Below are positions 50,372 through 61,791 of a stretch of DNA of 64,000 nucleotides, in pieces. A program made the translations under genes and the position numbers. Source of the DNA: Trichuris trichiura (lineage: Eukaryota; Nematoda; Enoplea; Trichinellida; Trichuridae); the NCBI GenBank assembly GCA_037903355.1, contig JBAJFE010000011.1, forward strand, positions 1,435,001 through 1,499,000, written 5' to 3'. Below the pieces are notes generated by a model, which had not been told where the DNA came from, did no database searches, and saw nothing but the letters and a program-made list of their open reading frames with translations. Numbering within the stretch: the first letter of the stretch is position 1; every line of letters begins with the position of its first letter.

Positions 50372-52393
50372 CCAAAAGTTCCGGCTTTTCCTCTACACAA
50401 ACGCTTCCCCTTAGCGAACAAGTTGCTGCAAAGAGATAAGAAACGGCAACTCAATGCTAAGAACAGAAAAACACAATAAATAAACATAAAAATCGAGCTC
50501 TTCCCAAGCTAGACTATCATATGTATTACGTAATTACTACTTATTAAAATTAATAAATACTTCTTATTCATTACCATTCGCCTATCACTATTTCATTTTT
50601 TGTATTCCTTTCTCTTTTGTCGATTATCGCTGAGATATTTTCTGAGATCTGTGCTCTAAGACCGTATTTTCTCGCACTTTATGTGTTTGAATGCAGGAAC
50701 ATACAGCAGTATGCTTACTGGTTTTAACGGTGAAACAGTACGGGAGAGGGAAATCGTCCAAAGTAGTGACTTGACGAGGTTCTGTTCAAGAATTACATAT
50801 CCCTAAGGTCACTGGCAAATGACAAAAATTAAAGAGGTTTCCCACATCGAACGTAACGATACCGTCAACCGGGACGGTGGTTTGAAATTGAACAACCTCG
50901 GACAAACTTTGTAAAACGCTTGTAGTATTGGTCTGTGTTAAACATTAACCCAACAGTTTCTCTGCTTTTTTAATTATTAATTATTACTTTAAGCCAATAT
51001 GCTGAAATGACTGCTTTCACCGCCACAAAAGTGTCCAACCAGTGAACTGATGAACAAACCGTTACGAAAAGTAAAAGAGAACGATATTTTACGCGAGGAA
51101 GCTGCTTTTGCTCTCGTCATCCGCATATCAACGAAATTCAACTAATACGAAGTAATCATTTAAAACTCTGAGCAACGGAGCAGCATCAGATATCTTCCCC
51201 GAACTGCCACGTTTAAACCTCCTATTCTGAAGCTACGTCCCAGCGTGACCTTGTATACGACCATAACAATGGCAATGCCTTAGGAATACTGAACTGCTCT
51301 AACTTATAGTAATACATTCGCGCCGGTATCCGACGTTGTCAACTGCATTTGCGGACTAATACAGGCAAAACAGTGGTAAAAACTTTAGAACTCACCATAG
51401 AGCATCACTTCTCCGCGACAATGTTCTTTGGTTTTCCTTTCTGCGGTTGGCAAAACTAAGCGACGGGATAAATTCGCCGTAGCCGTCATTTAACGCGTTA
51501 CAACATGAGCAGTTAATACGATCAAACCGCGACCGCGGTAAACCATCCACAACTACCGTAATTAACGACCAGTTGGCGAGTAGGCTTCAAGAACAAAGCA
51601 GCGAAATTATTGCAACCAATTTTCGAGGAGGTAACCAGCTGGCTCAATTTGCTTTGTGTTCGTAACATCATCTTTGCGAAGAAATATTCTACCGAATGGA
51701 ATGTCCAGCCGCGCAATACATCATTTAACGTCTGCATCCGCCGTGATAGCGCTTTAAACTTTGAATATGGTGCAGCAGTGAGCGTAGTACAAATCATTTG
51801 CAACACAACTGTCCATGACAGCGGATGGACAGAAATTTGGCAAACGTTGGGCGATTTGCATTGCTTACCAATAGACCTTGTTTCCCAGCAGATTATACAG
51901 TATGATCACTGTTTAAACATCCGTAAGTGGCGGTTAAACTATTGAATCGTTTCGTCGCGTCGTCAACGCCTAAATTAATGATGGCGAGTATTGTCTTATT
52001 CCAGCCAATCGCTTTCTTTTGCCCTCTATCTGGCTGCAAGTTGTACGAAGATAACGCGTCGTCTGCCAGCTTCATATTCTGCCATATGGAAGGAAGTTTG
52101 GCGAAGGCCAATTGAACGATTGTTTGCATTGCGATCTGTACGAATTATTCGTAACAACGTGGGCTTTTCTAAGGTCAGAAGGCCGCCACGACGAGGGTAC
52201 ACCGTAATTTTATCTTCCACGTCTATTCAGGCCTAATGGATTTGACTCGTCTTGCATCCATTTATTCACTGGGGCTTTTAAGTCTATTTTTAGGGCGTCA
52301 CAAGTCACCGAGCTTTCGACTTCTTGCTTCTTGTAACAGAGGTAAATTCATTTTTCCTCTTTCCTATCATGTCAGTCGAAAAACCGTACTACA

Positions 52394-52417
52394 GCTGCTG
52401 CTGCTGCTGCTGCTGCT
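52394..52417. repeat. CTG/GCT microsatellite, eight units
   Basis: Eight perfect GCT units on the plus strand. A second tract of the same length is at 52990-53013. Confidence 0.95.
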
Positions 52418-52989
52418 TGTTGATTCATCGTTCAGGCTGCCATTGCATCTCTATTACTTTCATCGTTTTCATAGTTGACTTTGTATAAGTCGTAAATTAG
52501 TCGTAGTCAAAAGCTGACAACCAGTCAGGATATTGTTTGCGCCATTCCCCAACTTATATCGAGTCAAATGAGTTCCATTGATAACGTTATCAGTGTTGAT
52601 GTTGCACTGATAAACAACAACAAATCACGTGCATTCAAATTTTATTCCTGCCGTTGTACTGTAACGCAGTTTATTAATGCTCTCTTGTTAGGACGGCTTT
52701 CTCTGCAGCCGTAAAGCATAGTTATCGTCTCTGAGCTGTTTTTGGTATTTCACTTTTCGAAGCGTATCCAGCGCCGCCCATAAAGCAGCCCGTTAAGCAG
52801 CTATTAGAATACTAATGAACAGTAGAAACCGTTCTGCTGAACACTTCCTTTGTCAACAATGCTTCAATTGAAATGAGCCGCATTGATCTCATTTAAAGTA
52901 CACAATTTTTTAGTAAGGTTTCATTGAGCGTGCAGGCCGACGTTGTCAAAATTCGAACAGCCGAAAGGCGAATCTTTGTCATCGCCATT

Positions 52990-53013
52990 GCTGCTGCTGC
53001 TGCTGCTGCTGCT
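52990..53013. repeat. CTG/GCT microsatellite, eight units
   Basis: Eight perfect GCT units, 573 bp from the first tract. On the minus strand it encodes a poly-Ser run in the unsupported ORF 52921-53340. Confidence 0.95.
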
Positions 53014-54092
53014 ATCACCTATCAGACATTGGACAGCTTCAGTTTGAGTAACACCGACGACAGTGTTGCTACAAACAAATAAGGTCAACCTGTTCACACC
53101 AAGACACCCATAACGTAAAATGTTTGTGTGTTTTCGACAAACACTTAAGTATCTAAGATCCTTATTGCCAGTGAACCGCAAACTTTTTCTATTGTCGACT
53201 GCTGTTCTCCTTCCTTTGAGATGGTTGTGATCCACATGAAGTTCATAAAGCCCCAAACTTGGAATAGTCGACTGCAGGTCATATTCTCCTTTATAGACAA
53301 GCCTTGCTGTTGAATTGTCAGCCCAACGCGTTTCGAACAATCCATCTTATAAATGAACAACGAGTACTGGTTACGCTAAACTTTTCTGGGTCATTGGTAT
53401 GATGAGCCTCTTGCAAAAAGACGCGGATGCATCCTGCTTCCAGTTTCTCTATTTATGGGGTCAAACAGGAACAGCTCCGCAAACTGTGCATCTCATCCTT
53501 GATCAATTCTGGCTGGGCGTAAGGCGACGGAGAATTTGCCATTTTCTCCGTAGGTGCGCATACTTAATCGAACTTGCGGCAGGCGGTATTCAAGAACGTT
53601 TCTGTTCGCAAACAGCGATTTCCATTTTGTCAATACCTGTCGCATTCCGGTAAGGATAAATGGCCCACGGCTGAGCAAAAAGTATTTAACATACCGGTAC
53701 ACCTACCTTTACAAAAGCAACGTTGACAAACATGTTTGCTAACCGGCAAAATCCTCAACCGTGCGACAGTTTCATTTTTGGCAGAACTTTGCCGCTTTCC
53801 GCGCGTCTATTCCACTTGACTGGACAAAAATCACTACCCGTCGCTCGCACCATTTCGGACACGATGTATTGTCCGCATGTAGTTTTTTTTTCGTCGTTGA
53901 ACTTGTTCACCAATAGCACAACCGTTTAAAACCATCCTTTGACGTCAATTCCAGCACATTACTGTTGACTTAGCCGTGTGCACGGTGCAACTGGCTCAGT
54001 CGCTCTCTTCGAGAAATGCCAACATTTTTTACGCTTCGTATAAACAGCGTACTAACTAATAACTTTCTCTTTCCTTCAGAAGTTCGAAGAGT

Positions 54093-55614
54093 ATGAGCTC
54101 GGAATCGAGTCTGCCTGCATCAATGCAGACCACTACAGCCGCTGTGGACGCCTCGTCGGAAGGTTACGTGGTCGACTACAAAATTTGGCTGATAGGTTTG
54201 GCATTTGTCACATTGATCAGCTTCTGTGCCGCTGTCGGTATCATCATTATGCCGTTGATCGGAAGCAGACGGTATAAGCGTATGCTCAGTTGGTTCGTTG
54301 GTCTGGGCGTTGGTTCGCTGTCCGGCTCAGCCATATTTCACCTATTGCCAAGCGTAAGCGCTTTTCGACCACCATGATCGGTTGGTCCACCTTTGCCGTT
54401 CGTCATCTGTTCACTTATAGCACCATCATTGCAGGCTGTCGACGTCAACGTCACCTCCGGAAACAATGCAGTACGCCTATGGCTTGTGCTTGCCGGCATT
54501 TATGTTTTCTACATTGTGGAGAATTTGATCAAAATTGTTTCCTCCAAACGGAAGGTGAGCAGCTGTTTTGCCAACGTCGTCTTGCTCCAAGGCGCAGCCC
54601 AGCCAAAAGACGTCATTTGTCACTATACATAATGCAATCTCCTCTGTTTATACGGCCGTTTTGAGCAATGCCGGAAGGTGATCTCATTGTTTAGAAAGCT
54701 CGTCTCCAATCGGACAGTTTCAAGTCGGAAATAAGCTTAGAAACAGTAGACAGTAAGGTCAATGCGGTCTCGCTGTCCGCCGTATTGCCTTTGCAAAAGG
54801 ACTTCGTTTCCCCGGTCGATTGTTCACCGACCAAAGACACTAGCTTACCAAATGGTAGCGCAAGCAATCAACAAACTGACAACTCGCAGGATCTCCGCCT
54901 CAAATTGTTCAAAGTTACATCCGACGTAAGAGCAACAAACTTTCCATGGAAATACGTCTAATTTTCTCCTTTTGGCTTCAAGATACGCTGTCCCGAACAT
55001 TCGCATGGGGATGGCGGTGGAATTGCTAGCGTAGCTTGGATGATAATAATAGGCGATTCAATACATAATTTCATAGATGGACTATCAATAGGCGCCGCCT
55101 TTTCGCGAAAGCTCTTCACTGGTATAAGCATCTCTGTAGCCGTTTTTTGCGAAGAATTTCCGCACGAATTAGGTACTGTTGCAGACATCCATCCGTCGTT
55201 CTTTACCATGTAATGTTTTTATGCTTTTTCAGGCGACGTGGCCATTCTCATTAGCTCAGGAATGAGTATCAAGCAGGCACTATTTTACAACGTACTTTCC
55301 GCTCTCACGTGCTATCTAGGCTTCATTGTTGGTATGATTGTTGGTGAATTGGGTACCGCTGATCGCCTGATCTTTTCCTTCGCCGGAGGAATGTTCCTAT
55401 TCATCTCGCTGGGCAATATGGTGCGTTCGCTTTGAGCAAATCACTTTCTCGTAATTGTTCAATTTAGATACCCGAGATGAGCAATCGCATGCAACAGAAG
55501 CTCAACTCGGATTCGTCCAATGCCGTCAAGTTGTTCTTCATTCAGTGCAGCGGCATTCTTGCGGGACTCGTTTGCCTCTTCTTGTTAGCTCAATTTGGCG
55601 ACCAGATTGTTTAG
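54093..55614 (+). CDS. ZIP-family divalent metal transporter, SLC39A8/A14-like
   Basis: Imports zinc and, in close relatives, iron, manganese or cadmium across a membrane. Six exons close to 378 residues: 54093-54353, 54435-54554, 54695-54925, 54983-55172, 55233-55420, 55468-55614. Eight hydrophobic segments fit the ZIP topology. TM4 has [10 protein letters not shown] (from 232) and TM5 has EEFPHELGD (261-269), where Glu replaces the first His of the usual HEIPHELGD; this Glu is typical of ZIP8/ZIP14. The loop between TM3 and TM4 is about 80 residues, Ser-rich, ending in PEHSHGDGG. There is no long His-rich ectodomain and no CPALLY motif. The first exon has an acceptor-like CTTCAG a few bases before the ATG, so a 5' UTR exon is likely. 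The metal cannot be decided from sequence. Confidence 0.93.
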
Positions 55615-57779
55615 ACACGTGTTTGAACGTATTGTTTTCCTCTGGTCAAGTGCTGTATAGCGTTGCCGAAAGTTCAATATTTTCCTTTTTTCCAACCTTG
55701 ACGCAAAAAACGGTAATAGTAAAGTTTTTGTTTGCTGCTACGAAGGCTGATCAAAGCGATAACGTAATGTTGCCTTCAAAGGGAAGTGTCGCAGTTGGCG
55801 ACACTTGAGAATCGGCTATGTTTATAGCTGCCCAACCGCTTGCGAAGTAGGAACTGATCGCGCTCCTTACCGCTGCTGGATCGATGAGAACGAGGGTTTG
55901 CGCATCGATTTTCGTCCTCTCATCCAATGTCCTTCTAATTGCCTTTACCGGCTACGAATGGGTCATTTTTGAAGCGTCAACAGCTTGCCAGCGATGGCAT
56001 TTTCTGCGCCTTAAGCGCCCAAGGTACGACCGTTCTGAAAAAGGAAGCTTATACTTACGCGTCATCGGCTGAAAGGTATATTTAAACATTTTCTCCTTAT
56101 TTGACAATCTATCGTCTGGAAAGGAGTTGCTTTTTCTATTGACCGCTGAGTCCTAGCCGTTCTGAACTGCAAAAGCCTAACTTAACCATTACCTGTTCGT
56201 CGAATGCTTTCTTTTCCGCCGCTTAAGCGGAGCTTAGGTACTTCAAGTTCCATTTATTTTTTATCCACCGAACGCGAGTGGTCAGACTTGGAAAGGACAG
56301 GCTTACAGAGAAGACCTGTTTAACCACACGTTATTCGGCTATTTGTACTTCCATCCGCGGCGAATCTGCAATTTACTAGTTCTCAACAACTATTGGAAAA
56401 GAGCAATAGCAAAGTCGTCGTTCGCTAACCCTAATTCAGCCTTGTAGCCATTTTGGCGGGCTACGTAAGCGACACTTTGCTACTTTATACTTCAATGTAT
56501 TATCTTTACTACTAGTTTTAAAGGCCCAGAAAAAGAAATGCAGCAGCTCATTCCTGCTCAAGCTTATGACGCTTCGCGTAAACAAGTTTACTTCTATCGT
56601 ATAAAATGACCGCCTCGCTTTAGCTGTATTTTGTGTCGAAGATTTCGGGTCTTCTCATTAACGCTCGATACTATGCTCTCGTGGGGGAACTGCGCAGTTC
56701 TTTACGCCGAAAGTTAATGGACCAATCTTCTGTTTATTTTCCGAAAAGAACAATTTTCCTATTGACCATCTACTGTGCAGTGACTGCAAGCAATGGCTTC
56801 GAAGCTGCTGCAAATAAGGTGTCCTTTTTGCGAAAGATTTCTACTACTCATCTCGCTTGAAACTTACTGTACAAGAGCCAATAGAAACAGTGTTAGTAGC
56901 TGCCGATCGAATCTAACTTGACGACCAGCTCGGCCAGATTACCGTATTTCAAATTTAAAAATTCAAATCAACAATTTTCAAAATCCTGAAAGCTTAGAGT
57001 CGCTTTCCCGTTCCTGCCTTTTAGGATGAGTTAATAGAAGCATGTGAACTGCCATTGTTGTGCCCTGTCGCAATTCCTTCAGCACTTGTCCTTGCAAGAC
57101 AGCTGATGAATATTGGCTAATTTAATTTAAAGCAGCTAACGAACACCATCTAGGCAATGCAAAAACAAGTGCAGCTGCCAAGGCCAACTTAACGTTAAGA
57201 GACCCTTTTCTAAGTGTGAGTACTTAGCAGTTTGCGAGCACTTCACAAGGACTCATTTGGCCGACTATTCCGACAGCCGTTCGTTCATTTTGTGCGAGTG
57301 ATCGAAGCGACGGTTCTACCTAGTCATGGTTTCAAAATTTAGGGTGACGTGAACTTAAAAATACGATTTTAACTTGCCAATCGGCGCCCCATCGCTGACC
57401 AACTTTCCACGTTACTTCGTTTTCCCGGCGAAAGAACAGTTCAATGGTCTCAGGCGCAACTGTTTCTTCAAACGATGCTTCTTAAGTTCGCTCAGGGAAT
57501 GGTTTAATTCGAGTGCACATACGCAGCGAGCCAAATCGACCTAACTTACGAGCTGACATTGAAATCTGCTAGCTCTGTTTTGCCAAAGCTCACCAAGTCG
57601 TGTTTTCGACTGCATATTATTGACAGCGTCGTTAAGGAAAGGTTATCACTATCCGCTGTGTCGCTGCTGAACTCAAAATCAAGGAGAGACCGTTTTTCGC
57701 GCCACGCGAACTACCTATGCTCTTCACGGTTTCATTATGCGTGCTGTATAGCCAGGAAGCAACGGACACTGACTGAACA
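55615..57779. other. Intergenic between ZIP and esterase genes
   Basis: No gene recognised. It holds the ZIP 3' UTR and the esterase promoter. ORFs at 55884-56072, 56633-56860 and 57559-57786 (all +) are short and lack motifs. Confidence 0.5.
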
Positions 57780-60700
57780 ATGCTAGCCCAAGTTGCCCTT
57801 GTCAGTAGAGGCGTTTGGGTGACTTGCCATGCGGCCTTGGTATTTCTGTTTGGCAGCCTACATTTTGCCGCAATAGGCTCGGTCGGTCACCGTTTGGGTG
57901 ACACAAATTCTATAAGCGATGGTTTGTATGTGCGACGTCACACCATGTTAGGAGAAGTCATTGGCTTCATCCATCATGGCCAACAAGCTTCCGCTGAATG
58001 CTACCTTGGAATCCCGTTTTCAAAGCCACCGGTGAATGAACGTCGATTTAAGGTAAGTCTATCCTAGTTATCTCGGCGCGCTTCTATCGTACATCCGGAT
58101 GGAGCGGAGAAAGGTCGACGGGTAAACTTTTTATAAAACATCATTGCTTCGTTCTTTACGTCAACAAGAAAATTGCACTTAATCGATCTGAAAACTGCCT
58201 TCCCTTTCAAACGTCTTAGTTTACACTCCACATATTGAGACCCCTTCATATTGAGAACTCGGATAAAAGTGTCTCCACTAAATGCGACTGATAAGCACAG
58301 CGACGAGACGAAAAAGGAAAGCGGTATTCTTTTCCTTAAACTACTAAAAGAAAACGTAATTTTCTGCTACTCGGAGTCTTTACGGTAAACGAAACAGACA
58401 ACGCAGCGTCATGGGAAGCAAAGAAAAGAGTACCGCGCCTATGAAGGTTTCGATAGGCGACCGAAGGCTTAAAGTGAAAACTTAAATTCGAAATGGCACA
58501 ATAATTACCTTATTATTTGCTCTCTCTCTCTCTCTCGTTGTTGACGAATTGCAACCACGTAAAAACTTACAGTTAGAAGAGATAACACGGCGGCGCCTTC
58601 TACGAGAGAACATTTGGAAAGCGAGTGAAAAAGTCTCATACGTCATTGCTATTTCGGAAGACTGAGTAGCTGTCGCGCTTCAACCCTTTTTAGCGCTTCT
58701 TCCGACACGCTCGGTTCTACCAGCAGGAAAGGACAGCTGTCAAAGCTGATAAATGGTAGCCTAAGTTAAAGTTTTTCCAAAAAGGAAGTGCAAAAAACCT
58801 TCCAACGAGCAGGCAAAGTTAGTAGCAACGATTGATGTTGAAAAAGTTCCCCTATGTAATCGAACAGATCTTCATAAACTTGCTAGTTGTTTTCGTTCAG
58901 TTGATTGTCATACATGAAACTTCCGAAGTCTACCCGCATCACCGAGCAAAGGATTATCATTAGTTAACTGTTACAGAATTCTGACGCAACTTTTGAAAGC
59001 CTGCATAGCGTATAACTTTGTTCGGTTTTTTCCTAATAAAGAAAACTTCGATATAGCTTAAAAATACGGTATTTATTCAGTAGATAAGATGAATACAAGC
59101 TGGATGAAGCAAAGTTTTGTCTTAAACTTGGTCAATTTTTGCTACACTTTTTGGAATTTAAGTTAGAGCGTTATCGCGATGAAGAATTGCGCCCTTGCGA
59201 TGAATTGACTAATGTTAGCTGTGACTTCTTCAGTTTCTTACGCATTGCTTCAATTGCAACCCTAACGCCTTTGCCCCGTTCCACAAAGCCACAGCGGACG
59301 ATACTAGCCATCAACTGGCAAACATCGTCCATTGTGCTTTGCGGAAAATGGGTCGCTTTTGGTGTCCGTCCAGCAGTTCATCGGGCTAAGCTTATCGTAA
59401 GAAATTCTGCGGAAGTGGAAGACAAAAACTTCTCCAAATGCTTCGTCCATATTTGCATAAAAACAAGCAAAACGCGTCTTACAGAAGCTCTAAAACTAGC
59501 CTGCTTATTTCCTAGATTTTGTCACCCAGCGATTAATAAAATTTCCTGTTTAAATATGTGTATAGGCTGACTTTACCGGCGTGTACTTAAGTTCAAAGCT
59601 TATCTTTCTTTACAGTACCCTGAACCTCCCGAAAAATGGGCAAACGTCTACAACGCAACCTATTTTCGCCCTTGGTGCATCCAATTTTGGTACTTCGACA
59701 TTCATCTGGAAGAAAGAATGCAAAGCGAAGATTGCCTATACCTGAACGTGATTGTTCCCCACAGCGTAAGTGCGCCTAGCCATATTTACGCGCTGTTAAG
59801 TGCAACTGAAAACCTCTCTATTTCAGAGTGTTCACAGTAAACCTTACCCGGTGCTTGTATGGATTCACGGTGGCTCATATCAAGTTGGTGGCGCACGCTT
59901 GTTTCCCATCGAAAGTACCGTGCGAAATCTGGTTTCGCAAGGAGTCATTTTCGTCTCCATTAACTATCGTCTTGGTCCAATTGGTATCCTGGCATCCTAG
60001 CCAACCATCCTGAAAAAAACGGTAGACAGCAAAATTCTGTTTTAGGATTTCTGAGTTCTATTCGGTCTGGTCTGCCTGGCAACTACGGTCTTGAGGATCA
60101 AATTGTCGCCTTGAAATGGGTGAAAGACAATATAATATATTTCGATGGCGATCCCTTGAAGGTGACCATTTGCGGCGAGAGTTCCGGCGCCGCTAGCGTA
60201 GGCATTCTGGCGACGTCGCCAAAGACAAAGAGTTTGTCAAAAAAACAATTTTAAATGGCTCTCCATAGCTGACTACCGTTTTCGTAGATCTGTTTCGTTA
60301 CGCCGTGATGAGAAGCGGTTCTGTACTTTCACCATGGGCTATTCAGTCAACAAATACCGATCTCAATTCTGGGCGTCTCTTGGAAGCAACAAACTGTAAC
60401 TACAACAGCGATGCCAAGACGCTGGCCTGTCTTCAGCATGTATCGGTCGATCAAATGAAAAATGTATGGAAGACGCTAGCCGACGATGATCTAAAGCTCA
60501 TCTACTCTAAACTGAGCCATAAACCTATGGTATAACAATTGAAACAACGGCTTCAGCTAAAGTTGTCTTGCAGAATTACAATCACCCTTTTTTGGCGCAC
60601 ACCTATTTCACGCCGGTAGTTGACAGGTACAGAGAAAACGAAAGTATAATACCAATGCAGCCTGAAAAGATGGTCGCAGAAAATGCACGTCTGCCATTAA

Positions 60701-61791
60701 TGATTGGCACTACCAGCGGTGAATGTATCGCCTACGTATCTTGGCTTGCCTTTCTTGGTATGCGCTTGATCGACAACCATTTTTGACTTTAAACATTGTA
60801 GCGCAAAACGATCGTCTCGATATGAAGAACATTGAATACGTGGCGCCATCGTTCCGTTTCAAAAATGCCGAACAGGTAAAGCAGGCGATATATCATTATT
60901 ACTTCAACCAAGACGCGCCAACTAGCGAATCAAACTATAGCCAAACATTGATACAGGTTTGTGATTGTACAATTTTGAAAGTTCAATGCATTTACCATCG
61001 CCCCACAGATCGTGACCGACCAGAACATATATGTACCAGCAATAAAAGAAATGACGTTGTACAGAAAGAAGCATCTGCCAATATATGCATACCAATTCGA
61101 TTATGTGGACGAAAACTTGCAGCTTAAACACTTGAACTTCGCCATCAAAAATCGTACGCTTTTTAACACTTGACAGCTCTCTTTTCCCTTTTCAAAAAAA
61201 TCTCATTTCAGAGGGCGCTGCTCACGGGTTCGATTTGGTATATTTGTTTCAGTCAATGTCCGTTTTGGATCCTCGTACGATAGAGCTGCGCTGGAATCCA
61301 ATGGATCAAAACATTACTACATATCTAGCTGTTACTTTGACCAACTTTGTCAAAACAGGGTAAGTAATACATTGCATTTCTGCTTGGAGTAAAACATTGC
61401 AATCCAATCTAGCAACCCTAATGGTCCGGTGAAGAGCTTCGAACGGCGCATTTCTCCCTATTGGTCATCGTTTGACGTTGGTTGGGGCAAGCAGATGACC
61501 ATAGGACGCAAGAATACTTTGGAACGAGTTCCCCTTGGTCTGCTATACTTTTGGACAAAGACGATTGAAATAATTCAAATGCTTACGTTGCATCACGACT
61601 ATGTTTTCAAAACACCACCGGAAAGTTTACGCTGCGGCGGCTTTGCAGACCCGTTCGATGTTCTCAACTACAGGGTCGCCTTCTTTACGGTTCTCACGCT
61701 CAGTCTGGCATTGGTCTTCTTGCTCGGTTTTTGCTGTTTTCTGCATGTGGGTTTAAAAAGCCACAAGAGCGCCAATCGGAGAGAAGGATAG
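57780..61791 (+). CDS. Type-B carboxylesterase with C-terminal transmembrane anchor
   Basis: Alpha/beta-hydrolase of the cholinesterase/neuroligin family. Ten exons close to 672 residues: 57780-58052, 59616-59765, 59827-59983, 60046-60231, 60288-60529, 60574-60757, 60802-60956, 61009-61153, 61212-61359, 61413-61791. The N-terminal hydrophobic segment (about 11-33) can act as a signal. Landmarks: YLGIPFSKPP, SEDCLYLNV, the oxyanion motif WIHGGSY, INYRLGPIG, GNYGLEDQ, and the nucleophile elbow CGESSGAAS (Ser239). The other triad candidates are Glu386 (GTTSGE) and His502 (GAAHGFDL). All three are present, so it is probably an active enzyme, unlike neuroligins, which lack the Ser. The C-terminus adds a transmembrane helix (VAFFTVLTLSLALVFLLGF) and a short basic tail. 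Intron 1 is 1.56 kb and contains a (TC)8 tract at 58521. AATAAA occurs near 62050. It lacks features that would identify it as acetylcholinesterase. Confidence 0.92.
58521..58536. repeat. TC dinucleotide tract
   Basis: Eight TC units inside intron 1 of the esterase gene; polypyrimidine on the coding strand. Confidence 0.9.

Larger units (their letters stand above)
46388..54092. other. Gene-poor 7.7 kb stretch upstream of Crumbs and the ZIP gene
   Basis: This contains the Crumbs promoter side (a TATATATA run at 46494-46506 lies about 110 bp upstream of the predicted start on the minus strand), a G+C-richer segment at about 46860-48420, two orphan first-exon candidates (47823 + and 50371 -), a miRNA-like hairpin (48724-48780) and two eight-unit CTG tracts. 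A minus-strand ORF at 52921-53340 (139 codons, including a poly-Ser run from the second tract) has no motif. Overlapping ORFs at 51522-52236 on both strands are unexplained. The ZIP gene's 5' UTR exon is probably in the last kilobase. Confidence 0.45.

Noticed and set aside
53990..54092. Possible coding exon directly before the ZIP gene
   Set aside because: The AG just before the ATG suggests an intron ending in the 5' UTR, but no upstream coding exon fits and the ATG begins a complete ZIP protein.
59139..59570. A 143-codon plus-strand ORF in esterase intron 1
   Set aside because: It has no esterase similarity, no matching splice sites or phase, and the flanking exons join correctly without it.
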